A stretch of DNA of 64,000 bases. Origin: Arion vulgaris. Its lineage: Eukaryota > Mollusca > Gastropoda > Stylommatophora > Arionidae. The position numbers and the translations under genes are program-made. The stretch is taken from assembly GCA_020796225.1 (NCBI GenBank), contig CM036754.1:45204084-45268083 (forward strand), in the 5' to 3' direction. Below the pieces are notes generated by a model, which was not told the origin of the DNA, did no database searches, and saw only the letters and a list, made by a program, of their open reading frames with translations. Positions 54,885 through 64,000 of the stretch are shown one piece after another; the first letter of the stretch is position 1; each line of letters starts with the position of its first letter.

Positions 54885-57522
54885 GTGTATCCATCTCTGA
54901 TGATACAGAACATATGTATCCCATCTCTGGTAGATACGAAAGGATAGTGTATCCACATGGATAGATGACAGAACAAGTAGTGTATCCCATCTCTGATAGA
55001 TACAGAACAAGTAGTGTATCCATCTCTGATAGATACAGAACAAGTAGTGTATCCCATCTCTGATAGATACAGAACAAGTAGTGTATCCATCTCTGTAGAT
55101 ACAGAACAAGTAGTGTATCCCATCTCTGTAGATACAGAACAAGTAGTGTATCCCATCTCTGATAGATACAGAACAAGTAGTGTATCCATCTCTGATAGAT
55201 ACAGAACAAGTAGTTTATCCCATCTCTGGTAGATACAGAACAAGTAGTGTATCCCATCTCTGATAGATACAGAACAAGTAGTGTATCCCATCTCTGATAG
55301 ATACAGAACAAGTAGTGTATCCATCTCTGGTAGATACAGAACAAGTAGTGTATCCCATCTATGGTAGATACAGAACAAGTAGTGTATCCCATCTCTGGTA
55401 GATACAGAACAAGTAGTGTATCCCATCTCTGGTAGATACAGAACAAGTAGTGTATCCCATCTCTGGTAGATACAGAACAAGTAGTGTATCCCATCTCTGG
55501 TAGATACAGAACAAGTAGTGTATCCCATCTATGGTAGATACAGAACAAGTAGTGTATCCCATCTCTGGTAGATACAGAACAAGTAGTGTATCCCATCTCT
55601 GATAGATACAGAACAAGTAGTGTATCCCATCTCTGGTAGATACAGAACAAGTAGTGTATCCCATCTCTGGTAGATACAGAACAAGTAGTGTATCCCATCT
55701 CTGATAGATACAGAACAAGTAGTGTATCCATCTCTGGTAGATACAGAACAAGTAGTGTATCCATCTCTGGTAGATACAGAACAAGTAGTGTATCCCATCT
55801 CTGATAGATACAGAACAAGTAGTGTATCCATCTCTGATAGATACAGAACAAGTAGTGTATCCATCTCTGGTAGATACAGAACAAGTAGTGTATCCCATCT
55901 CTGGTAGATACAGAACAAGTAGTGTATCCCATCTCTGGTAGATACAGAACAAGTAGTGTATCCCATCTCTGGTAGATACAGAACAAGTAGTGTATCCCAT
56001 CTCTGATAGATACAGAACAAGTAGTGTATCCCATCTCTGATAGATACAGAACAAGTAGTGTATCCATCTCTGGTAGATACAGAACAAGTAGTGTATCCAT
56101 CTCTGATAGATACAGAACAAGTAGTGTATCCCATCTCTGATAGATACAGAACAAGTAGTGTATCCCATCTCTGATAGATACAGAACAAGTATTTGTATCC
56201 ATCTCTGATAGATACAGAACAAGTAGTGTATCCCATCTCTGATAGATACAGAACAAGTAGTGTATCCCATCTCTGATAGATACAGAACAAGTAGTGTATC
56301 CATCTCTGATAGATACAGAACAAGTAGTGTATCCCATCTCTGATAGATACAGAACAAGTAGTGTATCCCATCTCTGATAGATACAGAACAAGTAGTGTAT
56401 CCCATCTCTGGTAGATACAGAACAAGTAGTGTATCCCATCTCTGTTAGATACAGAACAAGTAGTGTATCCCATCTCTGATAGATACAGAACAAGTAGTGT
56501 ATCCCATCTCTGGTAGATACAGAACAAGTAGTGTATCCCATCTCTGGTAGATACAGAACAAGTAGTGTATCCCATCTCTGGTAGATACAGAACAAGTAGT
56601 GTATCCCATCTCTAAGATAAGAAAGTGACATCTGTAGATACAGAAAGTGTGATCCCATCTCTGGTAGATACAGAACAAGTAGTGTATCCATCTCTGGTAG
56701 ATACAGAACAAGTAGTGTATCCCATCTCTGGTAGATACAGAACAAGTAGTGTATCCCATCTCTGGTAGATACAGAACAAGTAGTGTATCCCATCTCTGTT
56801 AGATACAGAACAAGTAGTTATCCATCTCTGTAGATACAGAACAAGTAGTGTATCCCATCTCTGATAGATACAGAACAAGTAGTTTATCCCATCTCTGGTA
56901 GATACAGAACAAGTAGTGTATCCCATCTCTGATAGATACAGAACAAGTAGTTTATCCCATCTCTGGTAGATACAGAACAAGTAGTGTTGATCTCTTGATA
57001 GATACAGAACAAGTAGTGTATCCATCTCTGGTAGATACAGAACAAGTAGTGTATCCCATCTCTGATAGATACAGAACAAGTAGTGTATCCCATCTCTGGT
57101 AGATACAGAACAAGTAGTGTATCCCATCTCTGATAGATACAGAACAAGTAGTGTATCCCATCTCTGATAGATACAGAACAAGTGGTTTATCCATCTCTGG
57201 TAGATACAGAACAAGTAGTGTATCCCATCTCTGATAGATACAGAACAAGTGGTGTATCCCATCTCTGATAGATACAGAACAAGTAGTTTATCCCATCTCT
57301 GATAGATACAGAACAAGTAGTGTATCCATCTCTGATAGATACAGAACAAGTAGTTTATCCCATCTCTGAGTAGATACAGAGACAAGTAGTGTATCCCATC
57401 TCTGATAGATACAGAACAAGTAGTGTATCCCATCTCTGATAGATACAGAACAAGTAGTGTATCCATCTCTGTAGATACAGAACAAGTAGTGTATCCATCT
57501 CTGGTAGATACAGAACAAGTCG
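54885..57522. repeat. 34-bp minisatellite
   Basis: About 78 copies of tagatacagaacaagtagtg plus tatcccatctctga. Main variants are tatccc/tatcc (a one-base loss), ctga/ctgg and tgtatcc/tttatcc. The minus strand has no stop in any frame of the unit, producing overlapping frames of up to 648 codons (56793 to 54847). Interrupted once by a diverged piece at 56612-56650. Confidence 0.98.
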
Positions 57523-57549
57523 CAGAACATACATTGTAGAGTGTAGACC

Positions 57550-57712
57550 AATTGTTTAAGAGGGCGCAAAGTCAGTATATTGACTATACTATTGTTTAAG
57601 AGGGCGCAAAGTCAGTACATTGACTATACTATTGTTTAAGAGGGCGCAAAGTCAGTACATTGACTATACTATTGTTTAAGAGGGCGCAAAGTCAGTACAT
57701 TGACTATATTAT
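57550..57712. repeat. 40-bp repeat, four copies
   Basis: Four near-perfect copies of attgtttaagagggcgcaaa plus gtcagtacattgactatact. Confidence 0.95.
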
Positions 57713-57714
57713 TG

Positions 57715-58110
57715 TTTTAGATATAAATTGATTGATTGATAGTACCATCATCATTGCACTACGGTGAGTATCCGTGTGTGCTTCGATATCGTTCTTACAC
57801 GGGAAGATCTCAGCGGTAGTGTACAATCTCCGTAGCACCGGAGAGGGTCCCGATGTAATTTAGAAGATTGTGAAAATATTTTGTAAACATTTTAAAAAAT
57901 GTTTTAATTGATATTATCTTCAAGTCTGCTCTTCTCAATTTTGAACTGACAAAAGTTTTGTTATGCGCTCAACTTGAACACGGGGCCTAGGTTTTATCTT
58001 CTGTCTCTGATAGGACTAGGAACTCGATCTCACCTACACTGAGATCATAGATCTCTTGACAAGTATTAATATAGCTCCACGAGGATCGAACCAGTACTTT
58101 GGAACGTGAG
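57715..58110 (+). repeat. Dispersed repeat C, copy 2
   Basis: Follows an attgattgattgat tract and aligns with 7972-8350 (ttgcact-cggtgag, gataggactaggaactcga, tctcacctac-ctgagat, ctccacgagg). Non-coding; the about 375-bp element remains unidentified. Confidence 0.6.
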
Positions 58111-58112
58111 TG

Positions 58113-59367
58113 AGCATATAGCCTCTAGCCACATAGCCTCTACGCCACATAGCCTCTAGCCACATAACCTCTACGCCATAGCCTCTACGCACATAGCCTC
58201 TTCGCCACACAGCCTCTACGCCACATAGCCTCTACGCCACACAGCCTCTACGCCACATAGGCTCTACGCCACACAGCCTCTACGCCACATAGCCTCTACG
58301 CCACACAGCCTCTACGCCACATAGCCTCTACGCCACATAGCCTCTACGCCACATAGCCTCTTCGCCACACAGCCTCTACGCCACATAGGCTCTACGCCAC
58401 ATAGCCTCTACGCCACATAGCCTCTACGCCACATAGGCTCTACGCCACACAGCCTCTACGCCACATAGGCTCTACGCCACACAGCCTCTACGCCACATAG
58501 CTCTACGCACATAACCTCTACGCCACATAGCCTCTACGCCACATAGCCTCTACGCCACATAGCCTCTACGCCAATAGCCTCTACGCCACACAGCCTCTAC
58601 GCCACATAGGCTCTACGCCACACAGCCTCTACGCCACATAGCCTCTACGCCACACAGCCTCTACGCCACATAGCCTCTACGCCACATGCATGCCTCTACG
58701 CCACATAGGCTCTTCGCCACACAGCCTCTACGCCACATAGGCTCTACGCCACATAGCCTCTACGCCACATAGCCTCTACGCCACATAGGCTCTACGCCAC
58801 ACAGCCTCTACGCCACATAGGCTCTACGCCACACAGCCTCTACGCCACATAGCCTCTACGCCACACAGCCTCTACGCCACATAGGCTCTACGCCACATAG
58901 CCTCTACGCCACATAGCCTCTACGCCACATAGGCTCTACGCCACACAGCCTCTACGCCACATAGCCTCTACGCCACATAGCCTCTACGCCACATAGCCTC
59001 TACGCCATAAGCCTCTACGCCACATAGCCTCTACGCCACACAGCCTCTACGCACACAACCTCTACGCCACATAGCCTCTACGCCACATAGCCTCTACGCC
59101 ACATAGGCTCAACGCCACATAGGCTCTACGCCACATAGGCTCTACGCCACATAGCCTCTACGCCACATAGCCTCTACGCCACATAGGCTCTACGCCACAT
59201 AGCCTCTACGCCACATAGCCTCTACGCCACATAGGCTCTACGCCACATAGCCTCTACGCCACATAGCCTCTACGCCACATAGCCTCTACGCCACATAGGC
59301 TCTACGCCACATAGCCTCTACGCCCCATAGCCTCTACGCCACATAGGCTCTACGCCACATAGGCTCC
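58113..59367. repeat. 16-bp minisatellite (cacatagcctctacgc)
   Basis: About 78 copies of cacatagcctctacgc. Three main variants (cacatagcc, cacacagcc, cacataggc) recur in repeated multi-unit patterns, so blocks of several units have been copied together. Small deletions are rare compared with other arrays. Confidence 0.97.
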
Positions 59368-59397
59368 CAGAATTGTTGATATAATTTAATTAAAAGT

Positions 59398-60417
59398 CGA
59401 ATCGCTGATAGAATGCATCTAGAAAGTAGAATATTAAAAAGTAGAATATTAGAAAGTAGAATATTAGAAAATAGAATATTAGAAAGTAGAATATTAGAAA
59501 GCTTACAACCAAAAGTAGAGCGATGTAGATAGAATGTATCTAGAAAATAGAATATTAGAAAGTAGAATATTAGAAAATAGAATATTAGAAAGTAGAATAT
59601 TAGAAAGTAGAATATTAGAAAGTAGAATATTAGAAAGTAGAATATTAGAAAATAGAATATTAGAAAGTAGAATATTAGAAAGCTTACAACCAAAAGTAGT
59701 GATGTAGATAGAATGTATCTAGAAAATAGAATATTAGAAAGTAGAATATTAGAAAATAGAATATTAGAAAGTAGAATATTAGAAAGTAGAATATTAGAAA
59801 GTAGAATATTGAAGTAGAATATTAGAAAGTAGAATATTAGAAAGTAGAATATTAGAAAGCTTACAACCAAAAGTAGGCGATGTAGATAGAATGTATCTAG
59901 AAAATAGAATATTAGAAAGTAGAATATTAGAAAATAGAATATTAGAAAGTAGAATATTAGAAAGTAGAATATTAGAAAGTAGAATATTAGAAAGTAGAAT
60001 ATTAGAAAGTAGAATATTAGAAAGTAGAATATTAGAAAGTAGAATATTAGAAAGTAGAATATTAGAAAGTAGAATATTAGAAAGTAGAATATTAGAAAGC
60101 TTGCAACCAAATAGTAGAAAGTAGCCATGTAGATAGAGTTCATCTAGAAAGTAGAATATTAGAAAGTAGAATATTAGAAAGTAGAATATTAGAAAGCTTA
60201 CAACCAAAAAGTAGCGCGATGTAGATAGAATGTATCTAGAAAATAGAATATTAGAAAGTAGAATATTAGAAAATAGAATATTAGAAAGTAGAATATTAGA
60301 AAGTAGAATATTAGAAAGTAGAATATTAGAAAGTAGAATATTAGAAAGTAGAATATTAGAAAGTAGAATATTAGAAAGTAGAATATTAGAAAGTAGAATA
60401 TTAGAAAGCTTACAACC
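59398..60417. repeat. 15-bp minisatellite in higher-order units
   Basis: Basic unit agaatattagaaagt (variant ends aaaat). Runs of 3 to 15 units are separated by a conserved spacer: aagcttacaaccaaaagtag, then cgatgtagatagaatgtatc. Spacers start near 59,500, 59,680, 59,858, 60,096, 60,195 and 60,408, giving super-units of about 100-240 bp. The long minus frame (FLIFY repeats) is low-complexity and not taken as a gene. Confidence 0.95.
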
Positions 60418-61326
60418 AAATAGTTGCTAGTAGCCATGTAGATGGAGTTGACATAAAAGTACCATGATTGAAACGGTCAGTTTGCATCGTTAAAACATCT
60501 TGTTCATAGCACCACTTAACTCTTGGATCATTGTTCTACATTCATTCTTTCAGTTGCACACAGGTAGAAGAACAGGTAACATTCGACATTGTGTTTACCC
60601 TCAAAAACAGATGAAAATAACAAAACAAACATATAATCACCAATTTCTCTTTGATTTAAATTGTATACCTTCATCATAAATTAACATAGACAGGTGTTGT
60701 CAATTTTATATTCATATATTTGTCACAGGTAAATCAACATAGACAGGTGTTGTCAATTTTATATTCATATATTTGTCACAGGTAAATTAATATTACATTT
60801 CAAAATATTTCTAAAGCTATCGATGAGTACCATTATACATGCAATGTTACAAAAATAAGGCAAATATAGACTACCATAGATACAGAATATTGTTAGGAAT
60901 CTCTGTCATATTTTGCTGGCCGGTGTTTCCCCCACTTCAATTTTTTTCCTAGAAAAGCTTCATTTCTATTAGCTGATGCACAACACAGCCAACTCTATAA
61001 ACTTTTAGAGTTGGCTTTGATGCACAAACACCACTGTTGATGTTTTCTGTTACTGTTAAGCGGTTCTCATCATATTAATAAAAGTACACATCTTGAATAT
61101 TCTGAGCGTTAAATTTTAGTTACAATGTTGAATGTTGCTAATCGAGTTGTACATTCTGTACAAAAGTGGCAGGATAAGATAGTTCTTGTAATATCACTCA
61201 AATAAATTCATACACTGTCAGTTCAAAAAGTCATATTATTATACTCTTGTAAGAATTAGGTATAAAATAAAATAATTGTTCTGACACAGAAGTGGATCCT
61301 CCTTGGTGTTATAATGGGGATACATC

Positions 61327-61643
61327 TTAACCTACGATAGGGCCGCCACCAGCTGCAACGTTTCCAGCACCAGCAGCGCCGTTGTTGTTGTTGTTGTTCT
61401 GGTTGCCAGCGCATTGTTAGTAGAAGAGGAAGAAGGCTGTTGGAGCTACCACCTCCGCCGCCGCTACCACTGGATTCCTTCTTGTAAATATGCTCGTGTT
61501 TGTGGGAGTGAGAGTGGGAGTGGCTATGTTTATGAGAGCCTTTGTGGTGATGATGATGGTGCTCTGTGTGCGCCCTGGCGACGTCTGCGATCAAGCTGAA
61601 TACCACGAGAGCAGAAAATCAAACTGAATGATGAAGTCTTCAT
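61327..61643 (-). pseudogene. Small secreted His-rich protein (copy 4, broken frame)
   Basis: The ATG at 61643 matches the start of copies 2 and 3 (MKTSSFSLI), but two single-base losses in short runs near 61610-61620 shift the signal peptide, and a two-base loss near 61408-61415 shifts the frame again just after LLPLLLTM. The total length, 317 nt, is four short of the 321 nt expected for a 106-residue product. Still legible: DVARAHTEHHHHHH, HSHSHSHSHKHEHI, a Gly/Ser linker, NSLLPLLLTM, and the GGGP-VG end with a TAA at 61327. TATAAATA is kept at 61871; the E-box is mutated. Either a pseudogene or an intact gene spoiled by consensus errors; the two run-length losses favour the second for at least part of the damage. 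Confidence 0.65.
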
Positions 61644-61870
61644 ATTTCTGCTTTATGTTGGAAACTGGAGGCTCTACAGGCAACTGGACTGTCTGTCTTG
61701 TTCACAAGTGACTCACACTGTATATCTCGTCGACTCGAAACTTTGCAAAAAGGCCCTCGATGTTTGTCTCGTGTTTTGTAAGATTCACCACTTATCCAGT
61801 CTCTCGTACAAGCTCTGAACGGACAACTCTCGAGACAGTTGAAAGTAAATATGCCATAGATTTCTTCTCC

Positions 61871-61878
61871 TATTTATA
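61871..61878 (-). promoter_or_regulatory. TATA box of His-rich gene 4
   Basis: TATAAATA on the minus strand, about 230 bp upstream of the ATG at 61643. The upstream E-box position reads CACGTC (61906-61911) instead of CACGTG. Confidence 0.5.
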
Positions 61879-62403
61879 CACCTGGTCCCACGGAACACCA
61901 ACGATCACGTCATCCGTCACTCAAACATGATGAATAAATCATAATATATTTCATTTAAACATGAATTACTAATAAAAGAAATCGTGCAGGAAACACAACT
62001 AACTCTCCCGTTGATTCTCACAATATCATAGCAGCTCGTGACATTTATCAAAGAAAAAAAGTAAGACATAAATTAATTGTGTTCATATTTGACAATAGCT
62101 GACATTTCTAATCAGATCTCTATTGAAATTGAACGCGAGTGCGTGAGAGACAAATGAACACAAATCTTATTGGTAAGTTATTATAAAATTAACTCCTTGT
62201 TCTGTAGTTTACCGACACCTTTTCTTGTGTGTAATTCAAGTCTGCGTTTGTCCTCAATTATATTGTTTGCAAAATGGTCTATTTTACTTTGTTTTATGGT
62301 GTTCATTGTTCATTTGACGGTTCTTTTCATCGCACATTGGACATGTTCATAATTACTCCCATCTCCTCCCAATTATGTATTTCATTGTGTTTCTTCTTCT
62401 TTG

Positions 62404-63593
62404 CGATCGCTATTTTGATGATTATACCACGTGTTCTTATGATAAAGTCGTCTGTTGTCTGGAGCTCATCTCTGGTGCCATGTAGTTTTGATGATTATAC
62501 CACGTGTTCTTATGATGAAGTCGTCTGTTGTCTGGAGCTCATCTCTGGTGCCATGTAGTTTTGATGATTATATCGTTAGACGAGTTCTTATGATGAAGGC
62601 GACTGTTGTCTGGAGCTCATCTCTGGTGCCATGTAGTTTTGATGATTATACCACGTGTTCTTATGATGAAGTCGTCTGTTGTCTGGAGCTCATCTCTGGT
62701 GCCATGTAGTTTTGATGATTATACCACGTGTTCTTATGATGAAATCGACTGTTGTCTGGAGCTCATCTCTGGTGCCATGTAGTTTTGATGATTATACCAC
62801 GTGTTCTTATGATGAAGTCGTCTGTTGTCTGGAGCTCATCTCTGGTGCCATGTAGTGTTGATGATTATATCACGTGTTCTTATGATGAAGTCGTCTGTTG
62901 TCTGGAGCTCATCTCTGGTGCCATGTAGTTTTGATGATTATACCACGTGTTCTTATGATGAAATCGACTGTTGTCTGGAGCTCATCTCTGGTGCCATGTA
63001 GTTTTGATGATTATACCACGTGTTCTTATGATGAAGGCGACTGTTGTCTGGAGCTCATCTCTGGTGCCATGTAGTTTTGATGATTATACCACGTGTTCTT
63101 ATGATGAAGTCGTCTGTTGTCTGGAGCTCATCTCTGGTGCCATGTAGTTTTGATGATTATACCACGTGTTCTTATGATGAAGTCGTCTGTTGTCTGGAGC
63201 TCATCTCTGGTGCCATGTAGTTTTGATGATTATACCACGTGTTCTTATGATGAAGTCGTCTGTTGTCTGGAGCTCATCTCTGGTGCCATGTAGTTTTGAT
63301 GATTATACCACGTGTTCTTATGATGAAGTCGTCTGTTGTCTGGAGCTCATCTCTGGTGCCATGTAGTTTTGATGATTATATCGTTAGACGAGTTCTTATG
63401 ATGAAGGCGACTGTTGTCTGGAGCTCATCTCTGGTGCCATGTAGTTTTGATGATTATACCACGTGTTCTTATGATGAAATCGACTGTTGTCTGGAGCTCA
63501 TCTCTGGTGCCATGTAGTTTTGATGATTATACCACGTGTTCTTATGATGAAGTCGTCTGTTGTCTGGAGCTCATCTCTGGTGCCATGTAGTTT
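62404..63593. repeat. 73-bp minisatellite with an E-box in most units
   Basis: About 16 copies of a 73-bp unit: tagttttgatgattatacca, cgtgttcttatgatgaagtc, gtctgttgtctggagctcat, ctctggtgccatg. CACGTG occurs in most units; two units carry atatcgttagacgag instead. Variant order (gtcgtc, ggcgac, atcgac) repeats across the array, so multi-unit blocks were duplicated. Confidence 0.97.
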
Positions 63594-63604
63594 TGAATGT
63601 AGTG

Positions 63605-63990
63605 TTGAGTTGTAGGCCAGCATTCCTTTCTAGGGAGGACATAAAGGGGACAGTCTTGCAGAACATGTTCTGTGGTTTGACCGGCGGTGCCAGAGGGACA
63701 AGAGGGATATGGACAATCGTATCCTATTCAGTCTGTTATGTCCTATCCTGCGTGGAAAGATAATAGTCTGTCCTTGTCTGTCGAGTGTGTGGTAGTCTGT
63801 CCTTGTCTGTCAAGTGTGTGGTAGTCTGTCCTTGTCTGTCGAGTGTGTGGTAGTCTGTCCTTGTCTGTCGAGTGTGTGGTAGTCTGTCCTTGTCTGTCGA
63901 GTGTGTGGTATTCATCGTTCGGTGGTTTAAGTTCTTTTCTAATGTCCACGATATCTCGTTTTAAACTAACAACTTATGTTCTGTGTTGAC
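63605..63990 (-). pseudogene. LINE C-terminal fragment with a Cys-rich motif
   Basis: Minus strand, in order: DIVDIRKELKPPNDEYHTLD, RQGQT, then (after the 29-bp array) R-IGHNRLNRIRL and, in another frame, CPYPSCPSGTAGQTTEHVLQ, DCPLYVLPRKECW. The CP-C--G-QT-EHIL-DCPLY pattern is the zinc-knuckle-like end of a group of invertebrate LINEs. Frames are broken and the element runs off the right edge. Confidence 0.6.
63767..63911. repeat. 29-bp minisatellite inside LINE sequence
   Basis: Five copies of gtctgtccttgtctgtcgag plus tgtgtggta. In the LINE direction one unit encodes YHTLDRQGQT, which is contiguous with LINE-like sequence on both sides, so the array expanded from LINE coding DNA. Confidence 0.9.
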
Positions 63991-64000
63991 TCATGTTCTG

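Larger units (their letters stand above)
60440..62155. repeat. Diverged third copy of the His-gene module (copy C)
   Basis: Matches copies A and B in order but more loosely: acaggta-aa-aacaggt, a 53-bp duplicate with acataga-caggtgttgtc (60,684-60,787) in place of the 37/44-bp array, no 32-bp array, then the His-rich gene and its promoter, then aaattattgtgttcatattt-like flank. It represents an older duplication or the form before array growth. Confidence 0.65.

Noticed and set aside
54847..56793. 648-codon open frame on the minus strand
   Set aside because: Purely the 34-bp array; openness follows from a unit without minus-strand stops, and equivalent frames exist in all three phases.
59334..60143. 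269-codon FLIFY-repeat frame, membrane-protein-like
   Set aside because: Low-complexity translation of the 15-bp AT-rich array (period divisible by 3); the apparent hydrophobic helices are a by-product of base composition.

Overview
This is a repeat-saturated piece of an animal nuclear genome. The evidence is APE-type LINE reverse transcriptases (at least seven degenerate or truncated copies), an internally deleted hAT DNA transposon with an 8-bp target duplication, tRNA-class-looking SINEs ending in (GAA)n, TATA-box genes for tiny secreted proteins, and exon-like segments with GT..AG borders. There is no operon structure or Shine-Dalgarno pattern. The LINE mix would fit a mollusc or another lophotrochozoan, but the species is not established. 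By my hand tally about 55% of the window (roughly 35 kb) is tandem minisatellite in more than 30 arrays, with periods of 15 to 73 bp.

Layout. 0-4.4 kb: LINE remnants, a 21-bp array split by a LINE whose coding region has expanded into a 49-bp array, and a 71-bp array. 4.9-5.5 kb: the first of four small secreted His-rich protein genes, all on the minus strand. 6.2-10.9 kb: short arrays, a SINE, and a probable split gene (exons near 7.46, 9.98 and 10.80 kb) whose introns hold a 35-bp array and a 45-bp array. 11-12.6 kb: SINE piece and LINE. 12.8-19.4 kb: a 64-bp array interrupted by a nearly full-length LINE flanked by a 14-bp target duplication. 19.66-25.1 kb and 32.3-39.8 kb: two copies of one segmental duplication, each with a LINE 3' end, a 37/44-bp array, a 32-bp array and a His-rich gene. 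A third, more diverged copy of the gene-bearing part lies at 60.4-62.2 kb. 25-31 kb: 32-, 42-, 62- and 52-bp arrays and a possible coding fragment. 31.1-32.3 kb: LINE split by a hAT element. 39.8-42.3 kb: a hydroxyacylglutathione hydrolase (glyoxalase II) C-terminal fragment next to 60-bp inverted repeats, LINE and SINE pieces. 43.1-51.5 kb: one 37-bp array of about 8.4 kb. 51.8-64 kb: further arrays of 36/29, 69, 20, 34, 40, 16, 15, 73 and 29 bp, with a SINE and LINE remnants.

Main points. First, a compact family of secreted His-rich proteins shares an almost invariant hydrophobic core (LLPLLLTMLLANQ) and has been copied with its promoter. Second, several minisatellites here are visibly expansions of transposon sequence. 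The best case is a 55-bp array in one duplication copy (32.8-36.1 kb) whose unexpanded single-unit ancestor survives in the other copy (20.8 kb). I found no virus, toxin gene, CRISPR array or bacterial system. Many arrays carry clustered one-base losses that look like long-read consensus errors, so frameshifts in the small genes should be treated with caution.
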